Assembly (NCBI GenBank): GCA_003542355.1 | Contig: DPKU01000162.1 | Location: 1 to 23,617 of the forward strand | Direction of reading: 5' to 3' | Source: Clostridiales bacterium | Lineage (GTDB): Bacteria > Bacillota > Clostridia > Peptostreptococcales > Anaerovoracaceae | DNA: 23,617 nucleotides | In this document: positions 5,998 to 14,342 of the stretch, piece by piece | How the letters are laid out: each line of letters opens with the position of its first letter | Numbering within the stretch: position 1 is the stretch's first letter | Program-made: the position numbers and the translations under genes | The notes under the pieces: generated by a model | What the model was told of the DNA's origin: nothing | Databases searched by the model: none | Seen by the model: only the letters and a program-made list of their open reading frames with translations

Positions 5998-7908
5998 TTA
6001 CGCTTCTGCTTCGTTTTCGTATCTCCGCAGAACCGTACAGATCTGGCGAACGAATTCCTTGATCCGATACAGTTCGCTTTCTCTGCTCACCCGGCGCCAG
6101 GCCGCACAATAGTCCATCAGCCAGTATTCCAACCGGCCCGCCAGATCGCAGGGAGGACTCATCGGCGTCACATTTTGCCCATACTCATACTTCTTCAGCA
6201 TTAGTGCCAACTCTTGCATCAACCCTACACCACGGGCGGACAGGTAAAACTCTCCGATCTCCCGACGCATCTCCTGCCGGCAGGCGCTGGGGTTTCGCTT
6301 CAACGCCTTAAGTATCTCATCACAGCGCACCACGGCCTCTTTCAGACACAACTCCGGCGCCCTCATGATGATCCGACGCGTCCGTCCGTGCATCCAGCCA
6401 TCCTTGCTGAGATAGGTCTGTCCCAGGACTTTCTGATCCCGGAAAAACACCAGCTTGCCAAAGGATATGATGTCCTGATCGGCCAGATCCCGCAAGAGTC
6501 CTGCTATGAGTCGGCTGGGATCTTCGTATTCGATCAGCGAGATCACCTGCTCGATCTGATGGAATTCCCGCCTGTCCTCCACGTTCCAGCTCTTGGCGGC
6601 TCCGTAGATCAGGCAAGGGACGGAAAGCGACGGCATGTTGATGTGTCCGCTGTCACCCCATTCGGTGTTCAGGAATCCTTCTGCTCCATATTTTTGACCC
6701 AGCTCAGCCATCTCTTGAATGTTGACGAAGCTGAGCCCGTAGGCATTCACCAAACGACTGTGCCCGGCCACACTGGGACACACGTATTGTTTCATGCCAG
6801 CCTCGCTGAAAAAGCCGACTTTGCTTTCAAAGCGTCCGTTGTCGTAATTCCAGTTCAAAATCGTCACATCCACATACAACTGGCCCAGGCTTTCCGGATG
6901 CTCCAGCAGCATATCGCCCCAGATCATCACCTCTCGTCCGGTGGATTGAAGAAACCCGACCAGCTTATTCACATAAGCCACATACAGACTTCCCTTTGAG
7001 TTTTCACGTGTCGATCCGGCGCTTTTCCCTTTCCCCAGGTCGAAGGTCTCGTCGCAGCAGATATTCACTTTTTTCGTCCGGAACAGCGAAATATACTGGT
7101 CCAGGATCCCGGTGATCAGATCCACGCTTTGGGGATTCGACACGTTGATCGTATGATAGATCATTCGGTTGTGCCAGGTGAACACTTCGCCCGGATCCTT
7201 CTCGATCTCCCGGTAGCGTCCGAAGCTTTCCGAACCCAGCAGATTATACAGATGACCAAATGTGGCGATACAAGGAACCAGTTCGATGCCCCGCATATGG
7301 CAATACCGGTCCAGCTCCAGAATTTCTTCGGAGATCATCGGATCGGTCTGGGACCAGATTTCTTCGAATCCATCCAACAGAAAGCTGTCCTCTACATAGA
7401 GCTGCAGCTGATTGATCTTATAGAACGCCAGCTTGTCCACCAGGTTTCGAAGCGTATCCATCGTGGGGATGCGTCCCCGGCTCACATCCAAAAGGTATCC
7501 CCGGTTGGGAAATGACGGCTCATCGTCGATTTCCATACAGGTGATCTCACCTTTATGAAGCTTACACAGCTGTATCAATGTGACGGCGCCGTATAAAAAC
7601 CCCCGATTGGAAGAAGCCCGGATCGTGACTCCGTTTTCCGCCACCACCAGCCGATACGCTTCTTCACACAGCTCATTGTCCGCGTATTCAAAGGAAATGG
7701 ATCGATGCTTGAGGCTTTTTTCGCTCTGCCAATCCTTCTTGACCGGCAAAGATATGGCAATACTCTTTTCGATCTCATCCCGCAAAAACACTGCGGTCTG
7801 GAAATCCATATCGTCTTGTCGGATATTCAGGACGATGTCTGTCTCATGATCGATGGAAAAAATACCTGTTCGCAGCAAGATTTTTCTGGGAAGCGGTATC
7901 AGATGCAT
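5998..7908 (-). CDS. Glycoside hydrolase family 20 beta-N-acetylhexosaminidase, cytoplasmic
   Basis: The 636-residue enzyme should remove terminal beta-GlcNAc (or GalNAc) from short sugars. An N-terminal GH20b-type domain (about 1-128) precedes the TIM barrel, which starts at FPNRGYLLDVSRGRIPT. The catalytic Asp-Glu pair of substrate-assisted GH20 enzymes is D286-E287 in NICCDETFDLGKGKS, and a C-terminal helical region follows from about 480. No signal peptide or membrane segment is seen, so it should act inside the cell on imported oligosaccharides. I chose the ATG at 7908, five bases after AAGGAGG; a TTG three bases upstream is too close to that site. It lies 57 bases after nagB, consistent with feeding GlcNAc to the Nag enzymes. 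Confidence 0.85.
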   Translation of the reverse strand: MHLIPLPRKILLRTGIFSIDHETDIVLNIRQDDMDFQTAVFLRDEIEKSIAISLPVKKDWQSEKSLKHRSISFEYADNELCEEAYRLVVAENGVTIRASSNRGFLYGAVTLIQLCKLHKGEITCMEIDDEPSFPNRGYLLDVSRGRIPTMDTLRNLVDKLAFYKINQLQLYVEDSFLLDGFEEIWSQTDPMISEEILELDRYCHMRGIELVPCIATFGHLYNLLGSESFGRYREIEKDPGEVFTWHNRMIYHTINVSNPQSVDLITGILDQYISLFRTKKVNICCDETFDLGKGKSAGSTRENSKGSLYVAYVNKLVGFLQSTGREVMIWGDMLLEHPESLGQLYVDVTILNWNYDNGRFESKVGFFSEAGMKQYVCPSVAGHSRLVNAYGLSFVNIQEMAELGQKYGAEGFLNTEWGDSGHINMPSLSVPCLIYGAAKSWNVEDRREFHQIEQVISLIEYEDPSRLIAGLLRDLADQDIISFGKLVFFRDQKVLGQTYLSKDGWMHGRTRRIIMRAPELCLKEAVVRCDEILKALKRNPSACRQEMRREIGEFYLSARGVGLMQELALMLKKYEYGQNVTPMSPPCDLAGRLEYWLMDYCAAWRRVSRESELYRIKEFVRQICTVLRRYENEAEA

Positions 7909-7965
7909 CAAGTCCTCCTTTCTGTTTTCGCCGGCTGTTATCTTTGATCTTTTGACCTGCTGCAG

Positions 7966-8691
7966 CTACAATTTTTGTGCTGCTGCTCGATCCATCACTG
8001 CAATGACATTGGGATGCAGCTGCAGGATGGATGCGGGCAATTGCGGATCGATTGGGCCCCGAAGTGCTTCAAATACAGCATCAGCTTTGTTTTCGCCGTT
8101 GGCCAGTAGCAGCAGGATCCCGGATTGCAAAATGGGACGGATCCCCATCGTGATGGCCTCTGTGGGCACTTCTTCCATGGACGGGAAATACCGGGCATTG
8201 GCTTCGATGGTGCACGCATCCAGTGCGACTTTGTGAGTATTCGGGTAAAAACAAGCGCTTGGTTCATTGAATCCAATGTGTCCGTTCACACCGATGCCCA
8301 GGATCTGAAGGTCGATCCCGCCGTGGCAGGAGATGCTCTCGTCATAGCGACGGCACGCTTCTGCCACGTCTTGGGTCATGCCGTCTGGAATATGAATATG
8401 CCCGGGCTGGGCATTGATATGTCGGAAAAAGTTTTCTTTCATATAGTATACATAACTCTGGTCGTTGGAGGGATCCAGGCCGCAATATTCATCCAAATTA
8501 AAAAACTGAGTCTCGGAAAAACCCAATTCTCCGCTCCGGTAATCCTTGACCAGTTCCCTGTACATCCCCAGCGGCGTTCCGCCGGTTGCGCACCCCAGCA
8601 CGCAGTCGGGATGCAGCAAAATCTGACTTCTGACGACGGATGCAGCAGCCCTGCTCATCTCCTCATAGCTATCTTTTATGATGATCCTCAT
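7966..8691 (-). CDS. nagB: Glucosamine-6-phosphate deaminase
   Basis: NagB converts glucosamine-6-phosphate to fructose-6-phosphate and ammonia, the step that joins amino-sugar catabolism to glycolysis. The 241-residue length is normal for the Bacillus-type enzyme. Visible motifs are the phosphate loop GCATGGTPLGMY (33-44), FFNLDEYCG with D67 (the catalytic base, D72 in E. coli), and GIGVNGHIGFNEP with H138 and E143. The Asn before GHIG replaces the E. coli Asp, as in Bacillus NagB. It lacks the C-terminal allosteric extension of the E. coli hexamer. A textbook AGGAGG site precedes the ATG, and it follows nagA by 21 bases. Confidence 0.96.
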   Translation of the reverse strand: MRIIIKDSYEEMSRAAASVVRSQILLHPDCVLGCATGGTPLGMYRELVKDYRSGELGFSETQFFNLDEYCGLDPSNDQSYVYYMKENFFRHINAQPGHIHIPDGMTQDVAEACRRYDESISCHGGIDLQILGIGVNGHIGFNEPSACFYPNTHKVALDACTIEANARYFPSMEEVPTEAITMGIRPILQSGILLLLANGENKADAVFEALRGPIDPQLPASILQLHPNVIAVMDRAAAQKL

Positions 8692-8712
8692 TTCATTCCT
8701 CCTGTATGCTAA

Positions 8713-9873
8713 TCAATAAACCTGCTGGCCCTCTACATAAACTTCCTGTATATTCAATTGTTCGTCAAAGATCAGAATATCGGCATTCTTGCCCGGCCGG
8801 AGGCTTCCTTTGGTCTGATCCAGTCCCAGCAGGCGAGCCGGATTGAGACTGGCCAGATTGACGGCCTCCCACATCGAAAGATCTGTATGGTCCAGCATGT
8901 TGCGTACGGCCTGATTCATTTGAAGGATACTGCCGGCCAGCGTACCGTCTTTCAGACGCGCCGTCTGCTCATCCACAATCACCTTTTGCCCGCCGAGCTC
9001 CCATGCCCCGGGCTGCATGCCAGCTGCTCTCATGGCATCTGTCACTAAGATCATACGCTGCCGGCCGGACATCCCGAGCAGCAGCGGAAACATGGCGGGA
9101 TGGACGTGGCGGGTGTCGGCGATCAGTTCGAAAAAAATACCGCTGTTCAAAATGGCGACCACAGGGCCAGGGCGCCTGTGATGGATCGTCGGCATGGCAT
9201 TGAAAAGGTGTGTCGCACTGGAAATGCCTGCTTTGATCGCTGCAGCAGCTGTGTCATAATCCGCTTCCGTATGCCCCATGGAAAGAACGATTTGCGTTTG
9301 ATCTTTCATATGTTTAATCCAAATCGATTCCGGATCCAACTCCGGCGCCATGGTAATGATACGAAGAACATCCTGATAGCGTACAACCCGGTCCAGATCC
9401 GGCTTTTGAACATATTCCTTTCTATGAGCGCCTGCATAACGAGGATTGATAAAAGGCCCTTCCAGATGCGCACCCAGAATCCTGGCGCCCAGGGGGGGTT
9501 GTGTCATGGCGGTCCGGATGCTGTCAAGGGCCCGGCTGATATTTCCCCATCCCATGGAGATGGTGGTGGGAAGAAAACCGGTAACACCGCTGCGTGCCAC
9601 AGAGCAAGCGAGTTCCTGCAATTCCGATACCCGGCCATCCATAGCATCTCTTCCACCCGCACCGTGGGTATGGATATCGATAAAACCGGGGGAAACGTAT
9701 TTCCCCTTGGCATCGATGATCTCCATATCCGGCGCTGCATGGTGCCGAAAAAACTCTTTTTCGTCCACAACGGACAGGATGGTATCCTCAAAGATCAGAA
9801 CACTCTCAAGCAGGATCTGGTTCTCCAGTACGATCCTGCCGCCTTTGATACATCGGGCCCTGCCTTTTACCAT
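8713..9873 (-). CDS. nagA: N-acetylglucosamine-6-phosphate deacetylase
   Basis: NagA removes the acetyl group from GlcNAc-6-phosphate to give glucosamine-6-phosphate, the NagB substrate. The 386-residue amidohydrolase shows FIDIHTHGAGG (H68, H70), GAHLEGPFIN with metal ligand E138, SMGHTEADY with H201, ATHLFNAM with H222, and the catalytic Asp D279 in ILVTDAM. I chose the ATG at 9873, eight bases after AGGAGG; a GTG nine bases upstream would overlap that site. It is the first gene of the minus-strand nag run and is divergent from the liv operon. Confidence 0.96.
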   Translation of the reverse strand: MVKGRARCIKGGRIVLENQILLESVLIFEDTILSVVDEKEFFRHHAAPDMEIIDAKGKYVSPGFIDIHTHGAGGRDAMDGRVSELQELACSVARSGVTGFLPTTISMGWGNISRALDSIRTAMTQPPLGARILGAHLEGPFINPRYAGAHRKEYVQKPDLDRVVRYQDVLRIITMAPELDPESIWIKHMKDQTQIVLSMGHTEADYDTAAAAIKAGISSATHLFNAMPTIHHRRPGPVVAILNSGIFFELIADTRHVHPAMFPLLLGMSGRQRMILVTDAMRAAGMQPGAWELGGQKVIVDEQTARLKDGTLAGSILQMNQAVRNMLDHTDLSMWEAVNLASLNPARLLGLDQTKGSLRPGKNADILIFDEQLNIQEVYVEGQQVY

Positions 9874-10171
9874 ATCGGTCACCTCCTGCTTTTGCGAGGA
9901 AACAGCTTGCGTCTGCTATCACTCTACCACATATGGACACAATGATAAAGACGGATTGCACAGGACGCCGGAAGCGACGACGGTTTCCGAATAATCCCCT
10001 CCGACTTAAAAACAGTCTGTTTGAACATGGTGTCTTCAATTTTAATGCTGCAATGAACTATAAAGCTATTATAACTTACTATTCATTGAAAAGTGAATCG
10101 ATTTGTTGCCGAGAAATCATCAAATGCTCCTGGTTCAAGCTGTGATGATAGATGGTACGCAATGGTATTTC
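9874..10171. other. Divergent intergenic region between nagA and the liv operon
   Basis: No convincing gene lies here; short open frames lack ribosome sites. It holds a perfect 13-base palindrome AAACAGTCTGTTT (10010-10022), a looser repeat ATTCA-N8-TGAAT (10081-10098), and a candidate nagA promoter at 10068-10097. The leader of nagA would therefore be about 190 bases long. I recognised no riboswitch and no NagR/YvoA-type operator. Confidence 0.6.
10068..10097 (-). promoter_or_regulatory. Candidate nagA promoter
   Basis: On the minus strand TATAAT (10073-10068) follows TTCACT (10097-10092) with an 18-base spacer. The -10 box is perfect and the -35 weak, so an activator or an alternative promoter closer to nagA is possible. 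The repeat ATTCA-N8-TGAAT overlaps the -35 and spacer and could be a regulator site. Confidence 0.4.
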
Positions 10172-10199
10172 TTGAACTGCGCACAAATCATGATATAAT
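10172..10199 (+). promoter_or_regulatory. Promoter of the liv operon
   Basis: TTGAAC (10172-10177), a 16-base spacer and perfect TATAAT (10194-10199) precede livJ by 66 bases. No other strong pair is seen between nagA and livJ on this strand. Confidence 0.75.
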
Positions 10200-10213
10200 A
10201 TGATTTATCAATA

Positions 10214-10240
10214 TCCGGGAAGCACATTTTCGTTCCCGGA
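10214..10240 (+). promoter_or_regulatory. Hairpin in the liv 5' leader
   Basis: TCCGGGAA (10214-10221) and TTCCCGGA (10233-10240) form a perfect 8-bp stem with an 11-base loop, just after the expected transcription start and 11 bases before the GGAGG site. There is no T-tract, so it is not a terminator. It could protect the 5' end of the mRNA or, as DNA, be an operator. Confidence 0.55.
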
Positions 10241-10265
10241 AGTAATCAAACGGAGGAATAATTAT

Positions 10266-11429
10266 ATGAAAAAAATCATTGCATCCACGCTTGTTCTCCT
10301 TCTGATATTGAGCAGCTTTGCAGGCTGCGGCGGCGGAGACAGCACAGAAAACATTATCAAAGTCGGCGTTTTCGAACCGGTCACCGGCGAAAACGGTGGC
10401 GGAGGCTTCCAGGAAGTCCTGGGCATCCGCTATGCAAATATCGTCTATCCTACCGTTGAGATCGGCGGCGAGACTTATACCGTCCAGTTGGTGGAAGTCG
10501 ACAACAAGTCAGATAAGACCGAAGCAGTCACTGCAGCCCAAAGACTGATCAGCGAAGGCGTTTCCGCAGTGATCGGATCCTACGGCTCTGGCGTATCCAT
10601 CGCAGCCGGCGCCATTTTTGCCGAAGCACAGGTACCGGCTGTGGGTGCTTCCTGCACCAATCCCCAGGTGACCGCCGGAAACGAATACTATTTCCGCGTC
10701 TGCTTCCTGGATCCGTTCCAAGGGACGGTCATGGCCAACTATGCTGTTCAGAACGGCGCCCAGACCGCTGCCGTCATTACGCAGTTGGGCGACGACTATT
10801 CCTCCGGGCTGGGTGCGTATTTCGTCCAGGCCTTCAACAGGCTTGTTGGAGATGGCGCTGTGGTTTCCGAACAGCAGTTCCAGACCAATCAGACCGACTT
10901 CAAGGCGCTCCTGACGAATATCAAGGCAAAAAATCCTGACGTGATCTTTGCACCATCTTCCATCACCACGGCGCCGCTGATCATCAAGCAAGCCAGAGAG
11001 CTGGGTATCACCTGCCCCATCACGGGCGGCGACACCTGGGAAAATGCCACCATCATCGAAAATGCCGGCGCGGATGCGGAAGGCATCGTTCTGTCCACAT
11101 TCTTTGACGAAGCAGAGCCGGCAACAGACGAAGCAGTTTCCTTTATCTCCGGATTCAAAGCCTACCTGGCGGAAAACAGCCAGGATGAGATCATTCCTGC
11201 CGTTGCCGCCCTGGGCTACGATGCCTATCTCACCGTGCTGGAAGCCATCCGTCAGGCGGATTCCGCCGACAGCGTCGCCATTCGGGACGCCCTTCCCGGT
11301 ATTTCCATCGAAGGTGTCACCGGTGCCATTTCCTTCGACGCCAACGGAGATGCCAACAAAGATATGGCTTTCATCAAGACCGTTCAGGACGGACAATTCA
11401 AATTCCTGATGAACGTATCCGTCGAATAA
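10266..11429 (+). CDS. livJ: Branched-chain-type amino-acid ABC substrate-binding lipoprotein
   Basis: This 387-residue periplasmic-binding-like lipoprotein captures the substrate outside the membrane for the LivHMGF importer. A lipoprotein signal (MKKIIASTLVLLLILSSFAG) ends at C21 in the lipobox FAGC and is followed by a Gly-rich linker. The type I binding fold starts at IKVGVFEPVTGENGGGG; AVIGSYGSGVSIAAG and VPAVGASCTNPQVT are typical ligand-contact segments of LivJ-like proteins. The ATG at 10266 has GGAGG nine bases upstream; the frame runs further upstream but without a site. The specificity of this family ranges over Leu/Ile/Val, other amino acids, urea and amides, so the ligand is not fixed by sequence. 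Confidence 0.9.
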   Translation: MKKIIASTLVLLLILSSFAGCGGGDSTENIIKVGVFEPVTGENGGGGFQEVLGIRYANIVYPTVEIGGETYTVQLVEVDNKSDKTEAVTAAQRLISEGVSAVIGSYGSGVSIAAGAIFAEAQVPAVGASCTNPQVTAGNEYYFRVCFLDPFQGTVMANYAVQNGAQTAAVITQLGDDYSSGLGAYFVQAFNRLVGDGAVVSEQQFQTNQTDFKALLTNIKAKNPDVIFAPSSITTAPLIIKQARELGITCPITGGDTWENATIIENAGADAEGIVLSTFFDEAEPATDEAVSFISGFKAYLAENSQDEIIPAVAALGYDAYLTVLEAIRQADSADSVAIRDALPGISIEGVTGAISFDANGDANKDMAFIKTVQDGQFKFLMNVSVE

Positions 11430-11448
11430 TTCGACTCTTTACGCATGC

Positions 11449-11473
11449 GGGCGGGAGCTCACGGTTCCCGCCC
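11449..11473 (+). promoter_or_regulatory. Intercistronic hairpin between livJ and livH
   Basis: GGGCGGGA (11449-11456) pairs with TCCCGCCC (11466-11473) around a 9-base loop, followed by only a short CTTTCTT. A strong hairpin without a full T-tract right after a binding-protein gene commonly stabilises the upstream mRNA or attenuates read-through, which would give more LivJ than permease. Confidence 0.65.
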
Positions 11474-11519
11474 CTTTCTTGCGGCCTTCAAAAGCACAAT
11501 CAGCAAAGGAGTTTCTTTC

Positions 11520-12401
11520 ATGAGCGGTATCACACTACTGCAGCACGGGCTGACCGGAATCTCTCTGGGCGGCGCTTATGCACTGATCGCCATCGGATAT
11601 ACCATGGTGTACGGGATCCTGCGCCTGATCAATTTTGCCCACGGCGATATTTTTATGATGGCGGGCTATTTTATGATCTTTGCGGTGGCTTCCATGCCTT
11701 GGTTTATGGCCATCCCTCTGGTCATGTTTCTAACGGTGCTGCTGGGCGTGACAATAGAGCGCATTGCCTATAAACCTCTGCGCAGCGCCCCCAGAATGTC
11801 CATCATGATCTCCGCCATCGGCGTATCCTATTTGCTGCAGAATCTGGCCACCTATCTCTTTACAGCATTGCCACGGGGCTATCCGGAGATACCGTTTCTC
11901 AAGAAGAGCTTTCACTTGGGAGACCTGTCGGCTTCCCTAGTCACGATCATCACACCCTTTCTGACCATTCTGCTGACATTTCTGCTGATGACGCTCATCA
12001 ACCATACCAAACTGGGCATGGCTATGCGGGCCGTTTCCAAAGACTATGAAACATCTCAACTTATGGGAATCAAGATCAACAGAGTGATCAGCGCCACCTT
12101 TGCCATCGGATCCTTGCTGGCCTTCATCGGTTCCGTCCTGTACTTTACAGACCGCATGACCGTTTTCCCCTTCAGCGGCACGCTTCCGGGGCTGAAATGC
12201 TTTGTTGCGGCAGTGCTGGGCGGCATCGGAAGCATTCCCGGCGCCGTCATCGGCGGCTTTATTTTGGGCATCGGAGAAACAGCTCTGGTCGCCCTGGGCT
12301 ATTCGACGTTCAGCGACGCATTCACCTTCGCCATTCTCATCGTGATGCTTCTGTTCCGGCCCACGGGCCTCTTCGGAGAGAAAGTGACGGATAAAGTATG
12401 A
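11520..12401 (+). CDS. livH: Branched-chain-type amino-acid ABC permease LivH
   Basis: The 293-residue integral membrane subunit belongs to the LivH family, with about eight hydrophobic segments. Family signatures are visible: SLGGAYALIAIGYTMVYGIL, RLINFAHGDIFMMAGYF, and AVLGGIGSIPGAVIGGFILG near the end. It pairs with LivM to form the channel. The ATG at 11520 has AAAGGAG eight bases upstream; an open frame extends 75 bases upstream through the hairpin but has no start signal. The TGA overlaps the livM ATG. Confidence 0.93.
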   Translation: MSGITLLQHGLTGISLGGAYALIAIGYTMVYGILRLINFAHGDIFMMAGYFMIFAVASMPWFMAIPLVMFLTVLLGVTIERIAYKPLRSAPRMSIMISAIGVSYLLQNLATYLFTALPRGYPEIPFLKKSFHLGDLSASLVTIITPFLTILLTFLLMTLINHTKLGMAMRAVSKDYETSQLMGIKINRVISATFAIGSLLAFIGSVLYFTDRMTVFPFSGTLPGLKCFVAAVLGGIGSIPGAVIGGFILGIGETALVALGYSTFSDAFTFAILIVMLLFRPTGLFGEKVTDKV

Positions 12402-13504
12402 AGACACTGGACAGAAAAACGAATTACATCCTGTCGGCGATCCTCGTGGGCGTTGCCGTGCTTGCTCTGTTTTACATGGACAGCAACCGGGCAACCTACA
12501 GTTATCCGCTGGCGATCCTCCAACGCAGCGCCATCTACGCCGTTGTCGCAGTCGCCATGAACCTGCTGACCGGCTTTACCGGCCTGTTTTCTCTTGGACA
12601 AGCCGGATTTATGGCCATCGGTGCATATACTGTCGCCATCCTTACCATCCCCGTAGAGCTGCGGCCTGACGTCTATTACATCAACGGGATCGCAGATTCT
12701 CTCGCCCAGGCCTCCGCCCCGCTTTGGGCGGCACTGATCCTAGGAGGCGTATTTGCCGCCTTTATGGGCTTTCTGATCGGCTATCCCGTACTGCGGCTCA
12801 AAAGCGACTACCTGGCCATCGCGACCCTGGGCTTTTCGGAGATCATCCGGGCCTTTATCGCCGCACCCCTGCTCGACCGGGTCACCAATGGCTCTTACGG
12901 TCTTAAAAGTATCCCTGGATTCTCGTCCACGCTTATCTCCTTTTTCGTCGCGGCCCTTTGCATTTTTCTGATGGTCCTGGTGATCCGCTCTTCTTATGGC
13001 CGGGCATTCAAGGCCATCCGGGAAGACGAGGTCGCTGCGGAATCCATGGGCATCAATCTGTTCAAGCACAAACAGATGGCCTTTGTCATCAGTTGCTTTT
13101 TCACCGGGATCAGCGGAGGTATGCTGGCGGTCTTTATGCGCTCCATCGACTCCAAGACCTTTCAAATCGGTCTCACTTACGACATCCTTCTGATCGTAGT
13201 CCTGGGCGGGATCGGCAGCATCACCGGCAGTATCCTGGGATCCTTTCTGATGACTGCCGGTCGGGAATGGCTTCGCTTTTTTGACGATCCTTTGGTGATC
13301 GGCGGATTCAATGTGCCGCTGTTCCGAAGCGGCTTCCGTATGGTCATTTTCTCGTTGATCCTCATGACCGTCGTGCTTTATTATCGCAAAGGCCTTCTGG
13401 GCAGCCGGGAGTTTTCCTGGAACGGCATCTATGCATTCCTCCAGCGCCTGGGCCAAAGGCGAAAAAAGCAGAAGGTCTCCAAGGAGGTGGGAAAAGATGA
13501 CTGA
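12398..13504 (+). CDS. livM: Branched-chain-type amino-acid ABC permease LivM
   Basis: The 368-residue second permease has LivM signatures: AMNLLTGFTGLFSLGQAGFM, GYPVLRLKSDYLAIATLGF, AIREDEVAAESMGINLFKHK (the EAA-like loop that contacts the ATPases), and VVLGGIGSITGSILG. A longer extracytoplasmic loop with an acidic patch lies at about 85-110. The C-terminus is basic (RRKKQKVSKE). The start overlaps livH as ATGA, and the end overlaps livG by eight bases, where the AAGGAGG site of livG lies within livM. Confidence 0.93.
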   Translation: MKTLDRKTNYILSAILVGVAVLALFYMDSNRATYSYPLAILQRSAIYAVVAVAMNLLTGFTGLFSLGQAGFMAIGAYTVAILTIPVELRPDVYYINGIADSLAQASAPLWAALILGGVFAAFMGFLIGYPVLRLKSDYLAIATLGFSEIIRAFIAAPLLDRVTNGSYGLKSIPGFSSTLISFFVAALCIFLMVLVIRSSYGRAFKAIREDEVAAESMGINLFKHKQMAFVISCFFTGISGGMLAVFMRSIDSKTFQIGLTYDILLIVVLGGIGSITGSILGSFLMTAGREWLRFFDDPLVIGGFNVPLFRSGFRMVIFSLILMTVVLYYRKGLLGSREFSWNGIYAFLQRLGQRRKKQKVSKEVGKDD

Positions 13505-14342
13505 GGCAGTATTGAAACTGAACGATATCACCATGCAATTTGGAGGCGTCGTGGCGGTCAATGACTTTTCAATGGTGGTCAACCGAGGAGAGATCGTTGC
13601 GATCATCGGGCCCAACGGTGCCGGCAAAACCACTGCATTCAACGTAATCACCGGCGTATATGCGCCCACGAACGGATCTGTGGAGCTCCACGGAAAAACG
13701 ATTATCAGCAACTATCCCCAGGGAAAGATGCGTAAGATGTACGCGGGGAAAAACAGCGGCACGTATGAGCAGCTCGTTCGGAAGACGCCGGATAAGATCA
13801 CAAAGTTGGGTATTGCGCGGACCTTCCAAAATATCCGCCTTTTCAAAAGCCTTACAGTCTTTGAAAACGTGCTGATCGCCAAGCATATGAATATCCAAGC
13901 CAATCTCCTCGCCGCAGCTTTTATGCTGAACCGGAAGGAAGATCAGAAAATGAGGCGGGAAACCGATGAACTTCTGGATATCCTGGATCTGTCCGATGTG
14001 CGAAATGAAATTTCCAGTTCCCTCCCCTACGGAAAGCAGCGACGCCTGGAGATCGCCAGGGCTTTGGCTACCGAGCCCAGTTTGCTGCTGCTGGACGAAC
14101 CGGCAGCCGGAATGAATCCGCAGGAAACCAATGAACTGACCAGCTTTATCCATCGGCTCAAAGACGATTTCCACCTGACTGTCCTGATGATCGAGCATCA
14201 CATGAACCTGGTCATGGAGATTTCCGACCGGATCTACGTTCTGGATTTTGGAAAGCTGATCGCATCGGGCACGCCGGAAGATGTTCAAAACGATCAGCGA
14301 GTGATCGACGCTTATCTGGGGGTGACAGAAGATGAACAATGA
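13497..14342 (+). CDS. livG: ABC transporter ATPase LivG
   Basis: The 281-residue ATPase shows Walker A GPNGAGKT (38-45), the family landmark LGIARTFQNIRLF (104-116), a signature region SLPYGKQRRLEIARAL (PYGKQ in place of LSGGQ, normal for LivG), Walker B LLLLDEPAAGMNP (197-208) and the H-loop at H234. A stretch of about 20 residues (about 70-98, SNYPQGKMRKMYAGKNSGTY and on) is inserted before LGIARTF relative to E. coli LivG. The start at 13497 follows AAGGAGGTGGG; the open frame upstream reads inside livM. It overlaps livF by 11 bases. Confidence 0.94.
   Translation: MTEAVLKLNDITMQFGGVVAVNDFSMVVNRGEIVAIIGPNGAGKTTAFNVITGVYAPTNGSVELHGKTIISNYPQGKMRKMYAGKNSGTYEQLVRKTPDKITKLGIARTFQNIRLFKSLTVFENVLIAKHMNIQANLLAAAFMLNRKEDQKMRRETDELLDILDLSDVRNEISSSLPYGKQRRLEIARALATEPSLLLLDEPAAGMNPQETNELTSFIHRLKDDFHLTVLMIEHHMNLVMEISDRIYVLDFGKLIASGTPEDVQNDQRVIDAYLGVTEDEQ

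Noticed and set aside
6214..6999. Open frame of 261 codons on the plus strand
   Set aside because: Antisense to the GH20 gene, whose catalytic DE pair and barrel motifs are clear.
9100..9945. Open frame of 281 codons on the plus strand
   Set aside because: Antisense to nagA; no domain, and it runs into the intergenic region without a start signal.
9933..10145. 70-codon open frame in the nagA-livJ gap
   Set aside because: No ribosome site, basic low-information start, and it overlaps the candidate nagA promoter.
10509..11396. Open frame of 295 codons on the minus strand
   Set aside because: Antisense to livJ; Gly/Asp-rich shadow typical of a frame opposite a GC-balanced gene.
12740..13711. 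Open frame of 323 codons on the minus strand
   Set aside because: Spans antisense to livM and the start of livG; strongly charged with no family features.
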